Positions 24,830-35,595 of a stretch of 64,000 nucleotides of DNA are shown in pieces. The notes under the pieces were generated by a model. It had not been told where the DNA came from. It saw nothing but the letters and a program-made list of their open reading frames with translations, and ran no database searches. This DNA is from Eublepharis macularius (taxonomy: Eukaryota; Chordata; Lepidosauria; Squamata; Eublepharidae). Each line of letters opens with the position of its first letter. Position 1 is the first letter of the stretch. The stretch covers positions 199,120,311-199,184,310 of the forward strand of contig NC_072791.1 of the NCBI RefSeq assembly GCF_028583425.1, written 5' to 3'. Position numbers and translations under genes: made by a program.

Positions 24830-25500
24830 GGGTTGCCAGGCCCCCTCAACTTCCCATTGGGGGATTGGGGCCTGGCACTTACCTGTGGGCGTAGGGTGTG
24901 TGTGTGTGCTCCCGCAAGCATGATGATGTCACTTCCAGGAAATGACATCATCATGCGGCCCCTGGGAGCGCACCCATGTTCTGCAGGGGCCCAGATTGGG
25001 GACATTGCAGAGCGCGGAATCGCTCCTGCCCTCCACAGCAGCCCCAAACACTCTCGTTTCAGCCCAGATCGGGCTCGTTTCGGGCCCGTTTTGACATGGA
25101 TCGGGCCCATTTTGAGCCGCTGCGGCACATGGGAGCACTCCTGCGCTCTGCAGAGGCCCAAAACAGGCCCGATCCAGGCAAAAACAGACCAGTTTCGGCC
25201 CACTGAAGAGCACAGGGGTGTTCCTGCGCTCTGCAGCAGCTGAAAACGGGCCCGATCTGTGCCAAAACGGGCCTGAAATGAGCCCAATCTGGGTCAAAAC
25301 GGGCACGTTTTGGGCCGCTGTGGAGGGCAGAAGCACTCCTGCGCACTCCAGCGGCCCTGGTCCGGGCCTGATCCAGGCCAAAACGGGCCCAATCCAGGTG
25401 GCTGCAGAGCACGCGAGCATGCAGCGCCACAGTGGAGCACGCACGGAAGGTGCACTCCCCCCACTATCCAGGTAAGCGGGGGTGGGGATCTGGCATCCCT
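24830..25500. repeat. GC-rich degenerate tandem repeat block
   Basis: Recurrent modules (CTGCGCTCTGCAG near 25141 and 25225, CTGCGCACTCCAG near 25338; CAAAACGGGC and GATCNGGCC variants) make up a 670-base GC-rich block that starts GGGTTGCCAGGCCCCCTC. Long open frames appear on both strands because stop codons are rare in such sequence. None has protein character. It also carries the paired motif GATGATGTCACTTCC / GGAAATGACATCATC. Confidence 0.6.
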
Positions 25501-25813
25501 AAGTCAGCAGTACTCATCCTACAATGTAATGCGAAGCATTTGCTTCAAGTGCCAGATTTCATCATGAAAGGAAGGAGAAAAGGGTATTGCCCTGTCTTCA
25601 GCACAGCACATGCAAAGAAACAGAAATATTTGAAACAAACTCATACTTACAGAAATTATGAACTCTTTTGGGAATCTTTTCAGTCAGTGCTCACTTGTAG
25701 ACACAAGATCTTAAAGACTGACCCCTTTCTTCTTGTTTATCCCCATGGTTACTGAAAACTGCCAGTGAGTGCAGTTATTCAATTTCACTTCCTGGACCAG
25801 CTAAAGTTATGAA

Positions 25814-25893
25814 CGGTGCAATCCTAAGCAGAGTTACTCCAGTCTAAGCCCACTGAAATCAATGGACTTATAACTCTGCTTAGGATCACACTG
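25814..25893. mobile_element. 80-bp Harbinger-like MITE
   Basis: TIRs CGGTGCAATCCTAAGCAGAG and CTCTGCTTAGGATCACACTG, with GAA on both flanks. Member of the CAGTGCAATCCTAA family also at 30970 and 44227. Confidence 0.6.
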
Positions 25894-26066
25894 GAAATCT
25901 CTCAGATCCCGAAACATGACACCAGTTAGGGATGGCGTCTCTTTTTTTGTCAGAGTCGATGACAGTCTGCTGCATGGCATGGCAGAGTCAACAAACAGAA
26001 GCCATTTCCCCCATCAATGGGATCTCCATACACCTTACGCAAGCTTAAATATGTACGCTTACATTA

Positions 26067-26650
26067 TGAGCCTGATCCTAGTGAGGCCTAGTGGATCTGG
26101 AGAAGCCTGCACTAAAATGATTGCAGGGCCTACATTTCCCAGGTTCCTACATTTAGCCCCTATGATTGGGTAAGAGGGGATTCTGAGGGAAAATTGCACC
26201 AATAGGAAAGTAGGGGGATGGTGCCTGAGAGAAGGGATAAAAGGCTTCCCCACAGTGGGCAGGTGTTCACTCCTAGGGCACAGAGTTGAGGAGAGCTTGC
26301 TGTAGACAGAGGGATCACTCTTTCAGAAGGGGGTGAGATAGCTGGAAGCCAGTTGCCAGGAGACAACAGTCTAGTTAGATGCATCAGAGTTAGTTTGTTT
26401 ATTCACCAACCTTTACTATTCTCTTTATTTTACAAAGTTTTGAACACCAGTTATTAATAAACCTTTTAAATAAAGTTCTTTATTATTCTGCCTGGGTCCT
26501 CAAACCTTATTCAGTCACAAAATAAATCAAACCTACTGGAAAAGAGTAAACAGAAGGGGTCGGTTGGGTGTTCTGGGCCCTTCTGAGGAAACCTGTAGCA
26601 GAATGGTGGCAGCCTATAGAGTGCGTCCCTGGCTCCAGCCGGCTGTGACA
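26067..26650 (+). mobile_element. Probable solo LTR, plus strand
   Basis: LTR-like order of signals: CCAATAGG at about 26199, TATA-like GATAAAAGG at 26237, repeated AATAAA signals at 26457-26475, and an end at GGCTGTGACA (26650). GCTTA occurs after this end and again near 26057, close to the left boundary. The left terminus is unsure. No adjacent gag or pol. Confidence 0.4.
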
Positions 26651-26974
26651 GCTTACTTGGGATTAAACCCCACTGAACACATTGGGCTTATTTCTGAATA
26701 AATTAATATAAGATCAAACTTCCACAACTGTTACACATCATGTGGAGAAATGCCCTCCATCCTAGAATTCATCCCACTGGAACTACACTCTGTTCATGAG
26801 TTGGAGCCCATCTCCAAACCTGAAGCTGGCAGAAAGGAGGGGGGTGGGATGAGCCATCAAACCCCAACCAAGCACAGGATGCTTTGATGTTTACAGATGC
26901 AAATGGCTCTGGCTGAAGTAGGGCAATGGGTTTACAATCTCACACCTTGCTAGAATGTCACACGCACGTGTGCA

Positions 26975-26996
26975 TACACACACACACACACACACA
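26975..26996. repeat. (CA)n microsatellite
   Basis: Eleven CA units, no mismatch. Confidence 0.9.
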
Positions 26997-27088
26997 ACTG
27001 CAATATTTATACACAAAGATGTATCTGCTATTTTTTTAAAAAAATATGCATCTAAGGTTAATATGATATTGACTATAAAATAACTACC

Positions 27089-27306
27089 CTGACCTGGATA
27101 GCCTGGGTAAGCCTGATCTCATCAGATCTTAGCTGCTAAGCAGGGTTAGCCTTGGTTATTAATTGGATGGGAGACCTCCAACGAAGACCAGAGTTGCATA
27201 GGCAGGCAATGGCAAACCACCTCTGTTAGTCTCTTGCCATGAAAACCCCACCAGGGGGTTGCCATAAGTCAGCTATGACTTGAGGGCAGGATTTCATTTT
27301 TTTCTC
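27089..27306 (+). mobile_element. 5S-rRNA-derived SINE, plus strand
   Basis: 5S-like motifs GCTAAGCAGGGTTAG and TTGGATGGGAGACC are followed by GGCAATGGCAAACCACC and GCCATAAGTCAGCTATGACT. A 14-base target duplication with one mismatch (ATAAAATAACTACC at 27075-27088, ATAAAATAGCTACC at 27307-27320) marks both ends. Confidence 0.85.
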
Positions 27307-27489
27307 ATAAAATAGCTACCATTATGTTGGCAGGAGTTTGTTTAGGGGAAGGCCTGCCTATTGAAGGGACCTTGTACTATGTTCACACAAATGCACTGAG
27401 TCTCCTGCAGGATCTCTGTCAGTAATAATGAGCCACCCACAGGCAGGTGTGGAGGATAGGCCATGCTTCCCAAAACAATAAACAGTGTT

Positions 27490-27935
27490 GATAGATTTAA
27501 AACATTTTATGCTACTTTTCTACACAAAATAAGGGCCCCATGGTGGTATACATTAAAAAACGAACCAATTTAGAACAACTTTAAAAAAAATCAATTTACA
27601 TTTAAAATAGCATTTAAAATAGTATAAAAACATTTCAATCAATGTGTACACAAACACACAACACAACAGGGAGGAGGGCAAGTAATAATTATTGGGGTAT
27701 GCCCGACAAAACAAAAAATCTTCACTTTTTTGAAATGAATCTCCTTAGGGAGAGAGTTCCAAAGTTTTGGTGCCACAACTAAGGAGGCCCTTTCTCGGGT
27801 TGCCACCTGTCTAGCCTCATATGGCAGAGATACCCAAAGCATGGTCTCCAAAGGTAACCTGAGTGAACAGGCAGGTTCATATGGGAGAAGGCACTTCTTA
27901 GTAGTAGCAGATCTCACCCTACCACTTAACAAATG
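27490..27935 (-). repeat. LINE-like repeat fragment, minus strand
   Basis: On the minus strand it has TTTGGAACTCTCTCCCTAAG and, downstream, ACCATGGGGCCCTTATTTTG and an AT-rich tail. This resembles CR1-type 3' regions common in reptiles. The reading frame is short and not convincing. Confidence 0.4.
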
Positions 27936-28729
27936 TTGAGAGTTTCACATGATTCAGTGAAGCTTACTTCTGAGTAAATGTACCTAGGACTGGCCCAACA
28001 AATCATGTAAACATGCACATACAAATTTGCAGATGCACAATTTAGATTTCTAAAATAAGAACCATAACAATATTTCCAGGGGTCTTTTCAAAGGATCTCC
28101 TCTTGGGCAACAATAAACCTAGACGCATGATGGAATTCATGAGCAGAGGTGTCATCCGCTGTAACCAGAAGGCCTTGCGCCTAAAAGGAGTTTGTGTCTG
28201 TTGCCACTGGAGCTTTGATATCAGCATTTGAGACTGAATGATTTTTCCCTCAAAAAACCTCTACAATACACATTTTCTCTGTTGCAAATAAAGGCTGCAC
28301 ATCTTCCAGCAGACTGACAGATGGGACCGATTGACTCCACAGGAAATTGAACACTAAGAGCCACGGTGACCTGTGGAGATGGCACCTATGGTTAAAAAGC
28401 ATTTACTGGATAAAAAAATTGCTAGCAAAGGAATGCTAACTGTTCTGCTCATATTTACAAGCTCACTTCTTTAAACCTTGAACCAGTATGCTGAAAAGGC
28501 TTGAATCTCTAAGATAATCTCATGTGTGCTTTTGCATTATAGTGTAATGAATCAGATCCTGGCTACATATTACACACTCATCACAAGAAAAGTAGCCACA
28601 TGTAAGCCAGGCTTTAAGGATAGGAGGACCCTTGGTGCAAGTGTTCTGTACATACTCGGTCATGATTAAATGTACTTACCACATAGTTTTTTGTCCGCTT
28701 CTAGCTGGAATATCATCTTGAGCTGCTGA

Positions 28730-28875
28730 ATGATTTATGTTGGTTTTATGCCTGTGGCTTGTTTGTTGTTGATAATTTTTATGGTGTCATGTTTGTGATT
28801 TCATTGCATTGCTCTGCTTTGTGAGCCGCTCTGGAGAGATGGCATATACAGTTTCAAATGAATAAAATGCTGTCC
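28730..28875 (+). repeat. CR1/L2-like LINE 3' end
   Basis: T-rich 3'UTR-like stretch ending in GTGAGCCGCTCTGGAGAG and AATGAATAAAATG, the usual closing motif of reptile CR1/L2 elements. Confidence 0.5.
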
Positions 28876-29079
28876 CATTAGAGTGCAATAATACAGCACA
28901 CTGGCGATCACTGGGGCAGGTGCGTTGCTAGCATTTAAATATGACCGGGTGTATCAAAACAGAGTTATTCAAAAAGGCTTTTTACTCAAATGGGAGGGCA
29001 GTATTGTAGGGATGGGGTCTCAGATGCTTTGTTAATGAGTTAGGGACCGTAGACTTTGCCACTATGTTGCCTTACATAT

Positions 29080-29395
29080 TATCTGTTGCTTTAAATATGT
29101 GCTCCTATGAACTACCTGTGCTTTATGTTGGCTTTATGTTGTCTAATGTCAATCCTAGAAGTGATTATCTTCTGTTTCAGTATTTTCTTCTACTTTGTAG
29201 TGGATTCTTGCTGCTAACACGTCTTTTAAACTTGTATCTATTTACCCTATGGCATTGTTTATGGAAATGTCCTTGATACTGTATGGAAATGTCCTTGATA
29301 TGGATTGTACTAATCTCATACTGTGTAATCTGCCTTGAGTCTCAGTAAGAAAGGTGGACTATAAATACATACATACATACGTACGTACATACCTG
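29080..29395 (+). repeat. CR1/L2-like 3' end with ATAC microsatellite
   Basis: Ends CTGCCTTGAGTCTCAGTAAG, AAGGTGGACTATAAATACAT and an (ATAC)n tract at 29365-29392. The segment ATGGAAATGTCCTTGATA is duplicated in tandem (29260, 29283). Confidence 0.5.
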
Positions 29396-30969
29396 CTTGG
29401 GCAAGGACTTTACCCATAGCCTGTAATAAATTGACTGTTGAGAATTAGGAAGGCTCTTCAGGACATAAGCAGAGAATGCTGGAGAGAACTGGATAACCGT
29501 GTGGCCATTTTGGTTATTTATCTTATTTCTTCTCAACAGATAATTGTCCATAGAGGCTAGGAGGGGGAGAAGTGGCATTTAGATGATTTAGGACAAATAT
29601 AATTTATTTATAATGAAAACTATTAGCCTTGGGGGCCTTTTTCTTTAACATAATTTTTTGTATTTTAACTCAAATTTCTAATATATTCTGTATTTATTAC
29701 CACATATCGTCATGCAAAATCCCAAAAGGATTTCCTCCTCAGATGAGCGGACACTGTAAATTCTAATTTTAACTAACTAGCCGTTCAACCATGGCAAAGC
29801 TTCTTGTGATTGTAACTCTTCATGTTAAGAAAGAGGGATTCTTACATTGTGGCTTGGACAAATATATAAAGCTTTCTTTTAAATCTACTGTAAAATTTGA
29901 CATGTCCCCCCTCCAACTGGAGCACACACCACAAATATGAACTAATGGGAGGCATGCAGAAAAAAATATACACTTTGTCGACCATATGGCTTAAAATAGT
30001 TCCTTTTCGGGTGTTTTCAATTTGCTTTTAGAAACCATTGCGACAGCAGAAGTTTGGGGGCTTTTAAAGCAGCTTTCATTTTCTCTCCTCTTAACCACAT
30101 AATAGGAAGAAAATGAGAGTACTGTACCAAGACCAAACTAAGGAAAGGGGAACTTGTCTTGTATTTTTGAACCCGGAGGCTTATTTTCTATAATGTGCAG
30201 CAGCGCACTGCTCTTAAGTGCTCACCCATTCATGAGTGTATGTTTTTCATGGCAAAGGTGACTAGATTGCAGGAGTACTCTTCTCAGGAGGGACTCATAA
30301 TTCACAATCACCTTATTTTGACACTAAAGAAGGAAATGCGTATTGAGCAAAGGGAATAATGGAGGAAAATGTATTAACGGTGTAACAAATATAAAGGGAA
30401 AAGCAGGGGCTAGAACAATAATGGGAGAGAACGGTGTCCACCTGATAAGAGGCGGCTTGCCTACCAGTTAATGCACTTCCGAGGATTTCTGAAATACAAT
30501 GATGGCTACTCACAGTGCTAGAATTTGGAGAGAGATACAGCAGTTCACCAGAATGGCGTGCGGAATTTATCATGGCTTGAAAGCACACAGAAGTCACAAG
30601 GGAACTGTCTACTGTTCGCAGACTGGCAGCAGTACCTGCATTTTGCTCTATTCAGGGAGGTGGCAGCCGGTAGTTAGAACTGTTCGGAGACAAACTACAG
30701 ATGCGGACCTAAGGATGCTTTCACAGGATTAAACTCCACTGAAATAACATAGGACTTACTTCTGAGTAGACCTGCCTAGGATTGGGCCCATTGTGTTATA
30801 TGACTTTGGGAGCTGGTCTATTCCTATGTTATTCAACAGAGATTATTCCCAGGGAAGTGCCCCTGAAATTGTGCTCATTGAGCTCAATACTAAGCAGATT
30901 TATTCAAAAGTCAAGCACACTTCCTTTCATGGGACACCCTAGCACACAGCTTTAATGTTTATAGATTTA

Positions 30970-31057
30970 CAGTGCAATCCTAAACAGAGTAACATCCATG
31001 TAAATCCACTGAAACGAATGGTTGTAGAAGGGCGCAAAACTGTTTAGGATTACACTG
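30970..31057. mobile_element. 88-bp Harbinger-like MITE
   Basis: Starts CAGTGCAATCCTAAACAGAG and ends GTTTAGGATTACACTG. Both flanks are TTA (30967-30969, 31058-31060), the 3-bp target typical of PIF/Harbinger. Confidence 0.65.
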
Positions 31058-31824
31058 TTAGGATGCATCCTTAGGAGCACTTATTGTTTAGTCCCATTGA
31101 ACATAGTGAGACTTAATGGCTAAATAAATATGCGGAGGAATGGGCTGATTAACTAGATACTTGAAATCCTTTTGATTAGACACTACTAGAATGGAGATAG
31201 GAACAGGTGAGAACTGTATTGTTTCCCAATTGCTATTTTATAAACGCATGCACGCAACTCAAAGTGTACTGTTCCCCAAAGAAACTGATTTTAAGGCCAC
31301 TTTGGAAATGAGTCCCCCCAAATTACTAGCTTGCCATCCCAAGTCCACTAAGGTTAGTTGTATGTAGTGCATTACAGGCTTGAAAGAAAAGACAGCCAGT
31401 ACTTAAAAAAAAAATACAAAGCTGTGTGCCACAAGGATTGTTAAAATACAGAGTACAAAAATCATAACCTTTGTAGATATTAAAATAGTAACTGGAATAA
31501 TAATTAAGCCTATTTAATATATATATTTCCAAATAAACAACACACACAGAATTCAAACCTATTTCTACTCACTGTTTTAGTAATTAAAAAATAGAATAAA
31601 AAAGTCATTATTTCGTTATTGCTCCATCTTATCCTTTCCTTTTTTTTAACAATAACAATTATTAACAATAGCAATGCTTATAAGACAGCCAGTACTTTTG
31701 TAGCTACGAAAACCAACCATCTTTGATCCTAGGTGAACAGGCATCTGGCGAATTACAAGCCTGTTTTAAAGATTAGGGGTCTTATGTTGTTTCTGAACGC
31801 CTTTGTGATCACTCACAAGTAGGG

Positions 31825-32015
31825 TCGCCAACTCTGTGTTGGGAAATTCCTGGAGATTTAGGAGTGGAGCCTGGGAAAGATGAAATTTGGGGAGGGACTT
31901 TGGCAGGGTGTAATGCCATAGAATACACCATCCAAAACAGCCATTTTCTCCAGGAAAACTGATCTCTATAGTCTGGAGATCAGTGGTAATTCTGGGAGAT
32001 CTCCAGGCTATGTAT
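31825..32015 (+). repeat. 'GGTTGCCAACTC' dispersed repeat, full copy
   Basis: From GGGTCGCCAACTCTGTGTTG through AGCCATTTTCTCCAGG and GTCTGGAGATCAG to GGGAGATCTCCAGGC. Non-coding, about 190 bases. The clearest single unit of the family in the window. Confidence 0.7.
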
Positions 32016-33997
32016 TGGAATTTCATTTAAAAATTTGGAAGATCCAGTCACAGATCTCCTAGCATCTTGTCTAGTGTAACCATAAGTAAATGGGCTACAG
32101 CCTGGAACTGTGCTGGAAGAAGCCCAAACTTCTACTTTTCATATTTATTTGATTTGATTTGTATTCCGCCCTCCCCGTATCAGCAGGCTCACTAGCAGCT
32201 TTAATTCCCGCCCCAATTCCCACCCACCCTTTTGTTCACACACGCACTCTGTAACTCATTTCCAAGGTTCTTGCAATATACAGATCCCAGATCTTGCAAT
32301 ATACCAGATACTCTGGTTTCTCTTCAGATTGCAAATATATAGATTTCCCCTGTTCCAATTATTTATTTCTCAAGTTAGTCAATAGAATTTGAATTTCCCC
32401 GTCCCAATTTTTATTAATAAATTGAACATCATGCTTCAACCAACGATGGCAATTGCAATCCTTATGTAAGCATTGCTATTAAAGCTTCTAAAGCCTGTCA
32501 GAGAGTGAGTGACAGACACCAGTTAAGGCTATGTGTACAACTGACACTGATATTATGGTGTCATGTTGTACCACCTCATCCAGCAGAAGTAGAAATTTGC
32601 CTTGAGAATGCCTTGATAGGGCCTGCTGTCAACCTGCTTTTAAGCATCATGTGTGGGCTGGGCTGCCTCCTCACCCAGCAAATGGTGGTCAGCTATTCAC
32701 TCAACCTTCTTGACAGTATATTCCTCATTATCTAAAGTGTACCCCCCCCCCCCAAATTGCTGACACAGAGCCACTTCGTAAACCTTTCCTTGGTGAGAAT
32801 GAAGGGACATTTTTTTAAAAAGTCTGATCATTTAGTTTTCGTTGAGACAAAACTGTAGTACATGCAGACTGCTGGGAAGTCAAAGTTCTCTGATTACCTG
32901 CCAATATTTTGTGATCAATATGAGATGTGACCGCCCCCCTTCTTTCCAATGATTGAGGCACCCAAACTATAAAGGACACTGGAGGGCGCTGCTTGGCTGC
33001 TATGTAGAACACAATGGAGTAAATGGACCACTAGTCTGACCCAGAACTCTTCTTATGTTAGCTAGTAAAAATTTATGGATATTAATTAAAGCAATTGTTC
33101 TCAAAGTATGAGCACTGCCCCCCTCAGCCCTGCCAGTGTGATATATACTGATCTCAAGGGAGATGCAATTTGATCCTGACTCCCACTTTTAAGGCATTAA
33201 TATGTTTCTAATTTTGAAATTATCTATACATGCCACATTACAAGGGATTAGAATCAGCTTAACTTAGTTCTTGAAGGTACTGAAACCTCTTGAAACCTTC
33301 AAGAGTAAACTTGCTTTCTTTGAACAAACGAAACCATTGTGAAATCTTGGGGGGGAATAAAGCAAATTAAGGCAGAAATATTATTATATGTCATTTGCTG
33401 AACACTACATATCTGAGTGGCTGTATACAAAACAAACATGTATTTCAAATATCATATGGTATAATGAGGTTGCAAATTACTATTTGTGCTGAGATTTCCA
33501 CCACTGGATCTTCCATACAAGTCCTGCTCTCTGTGCCCCTTCCCACAGAGGTGAAGCAAGTGGCAAGATGAAAACAGCTTTTTAGTGTTAACATTTTGCC
33601 TACAGAATGCCCTTCCCCTTGAGACTGACCTGGCACCTACCCTACTCTCTTTTAGGCGCCAGGCATAAACATGTCCTTTTAACCTGGCTTTTAATTAAGG
33701 CCTTGATCTTTTAAAAATGTTTAACACAATTCTAGCCTGAGGACAATTTTATGAGAATGATTTTAGGCTGCTAAATGATTTGTGCTTGTTTCCCCCCACT
33801 GCCCCTGACTGAGTTTAATTTGTTAATTTTTACAATTTATGAATGTATTAGGTTTTACCATGTAAGCTTCCTTAAGCGGGTTCTCTGGAGGTGGCGTTTA
33901 ATTGTATTACTTGCGTACGCTTAACAAAAATCAAAAGGACTTCCTCACTCAGTATGCCGTCCCATTTGCTTTATGCTTTAAAGAGCTGCTTTGTAAG

Positions 33998-34205
33998 AGA
34001 CAGGTCCCTATCTAGGCTGGTGGATTGGTCTCTGTTTTAGAAAGTCTGAGACCCAAGTTCAAATCCATAATCATCTCTAAACTTCATTGGATAACCTAAG
34101 GACAGTCACTTTCACATCGTCTGTCTGAGTATATAACAGAGGAAAGAAGGAGCATGTAAACTATCCTGTGCTCCTTGAAGGAAGAGAGGAATTAAAATGT
34201 GATGT
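33998..34205 (+). repeat. Degraded tRNA-derived SINE
   Basis: GGTGGATTGGTCTCTGTTTT and CCCAAGTTCAAATCCATAAT match the A and B box positions. GGACAGTCACTTTC corresponds to the SINE body. Highly diverged. Confidence 0.45.
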
Positions 34206-34864
34206 CGTGTATTTTATACAAAGGTAGAATCAGGTATAATATGATCACCACTTTAAAAAAATGCACCAGGAATCACTGGAAAAAAATTATGCCCTCATTC
34301 ATGCATACTGCGACAAACAAGCAGTGATTTATGTACACCACATGTTTTGTTTCTAATAAGATATGCTTATGCAAAATGCTTGCATATTAGAACTGAATAC
34401 AAAATTTCACATAAGAAATGGCTTCACGTCAAATCTCCAAAATGCATATGAACAGGTTCAGACAGACTTCCATCTTTGCTCTTGCTGAAAGTGAAGGTCC
34501 TTAATTTCACTATCTGTATTCACTGTATTCAGTTGCTAAAGATGCACTTCAACAAGCCAAAATCAGAGAGAGTGAAAAGTTTGGAATACCGCTCAAAATT
34601 TCTGCACACATAATACTCTTTCTTTGGGTGTGCTTGGCTATCAGGAAGGGGGTTGTGAGAAGATGGCTGCCAGCTTATAACATCCAAGCAGAGCAATTCT
34701 TTCTCTCTTGCACAGCTACTTAAGATTTAGGTGTGGCCAAGAGTATAAACCTTTGGGCTCGAGTCAAAGGGTTCTTGGCATGACAGATGTAACCTAAAGC
34801 TGGCAGTAAGGTCTTCTGGGAGGCAGGGTCTGGTCTGCAGTCAGAAGCCCCGCCATCATTAATT

Positions 34865-35045
34865 ACCCTAACCTGGTTAGCTTAGGCAAGCCCAGTCTCA
34901 TCAGATCTTGGAAGTTAAACAGGGTTGACCTTGGTTAGTAATTGGATGAGACCCCCAATGAAGCCCAGGGTTGCTGAGGCAGGCACCTCTGATAATCTCT
35001 TGCCATGAAAACCCCAGCAGGGGTCACTATAAGTCACTTATGACA
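34865..35045 (+). mobile_element. 5S-rRNA-derived SINE, degraded copy
   Basis: Contains CAGTCTCATCAGATCTTGG, TTGGTTAGTAATTGGATGAG and CTTGCCATGAAAACCCC in the same order as the other two copies, with a deletion in the middle. It lies 240 bases before DIRS copy 1. A CR1/L2-type tail fragment (TGGATCCCCATTGGGGAGAA) follows near 35109. Confidence 0.75.
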
Positions 35046-35283
35046 ATGTTGCTCTCCACCGCCATGGCTGATTATATTGTGTTTAATTTTTTTTTGCTGT
35101 CAGCTGCTTTGGATCCCCATTGGGGAGAAAGTCAGGATACACACGAAGATATGAAACGATGCTGTATTACTAAATGATTTACTAATGTGAAGCCCAGCCC
35201 TGAGCTTGTCTGCTCAGAATTAAGGACCACCGAATTCGGTGCAAGGTGCACATGTGTAGAGGACTGCCACTTTTAACATTCAG

Positions 35284-35467
35284 ATCGTCTTCGTCCTTCT
35301 GTGCAGCCCCACATTGGGGACTGCGCAGGCGCAGGCCAGCCGCGGAAAAGATTTTTCTAGCTTTAGAGATGTGAAGGGGACGTTCGGATCCACCGCGCAT
35401 GCGCGTCGGTGTTCCCGCCAATTTTGAATGCATATATATCCGAACGTCCCCGGCATTCCCTCAGTTC
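35284..35467 (+). repeat. Left inverted terminal repeat of DIRS copy 1
   Basis: This is the reverse complement of 40872-41056, apart from small differences at the outer 35 bases and one base near the inner end. It includes two NRF1-like motifs (35322-35333 and the palindrome CGCGCATGCGCG at 35394-35405). It also has an internal hairpin with arms 35376-35389 and 35438-35451. By DIRS family knowledge, transcription starts in the left ITR. This copy lacks the 28-base outer extension found on the right ITR. Confidence 0.9.
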
Positions 35468-35595
35468 CTTTTTCGCCGCCGTACGAAAAGGTTCTATTGT
35501 CTAGCGTTTATTCTCTCAGCGTCTCTTTGGAGTTTTTGGATCGTGATCTTCTAGTCGGTATTTCTTCCCCTTGTCGGTGGGAGATACCGTTCGTT

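Larger units (their letters stand above)
29400..34860. other. Intergenic DNA without recognised genes
   Basis: Apart from the repeats listed at 30970, 31825 and 33998, I see only old fragments. One is a reverse CR1/L2 tail at about 32140-32190 (TTGTATTCCGCCCTCCCCG). A CR1-like tail lies near 33890. There is a poly-C tract at 32740. Confidence 0.5.

Noticed and set aside
24679..25475. ORFs of 85-202 codons on both strands
   Set aside because: They are produced by the GC-rich repeat block. Composition is repetitive, and open frames occur on both strands at once.
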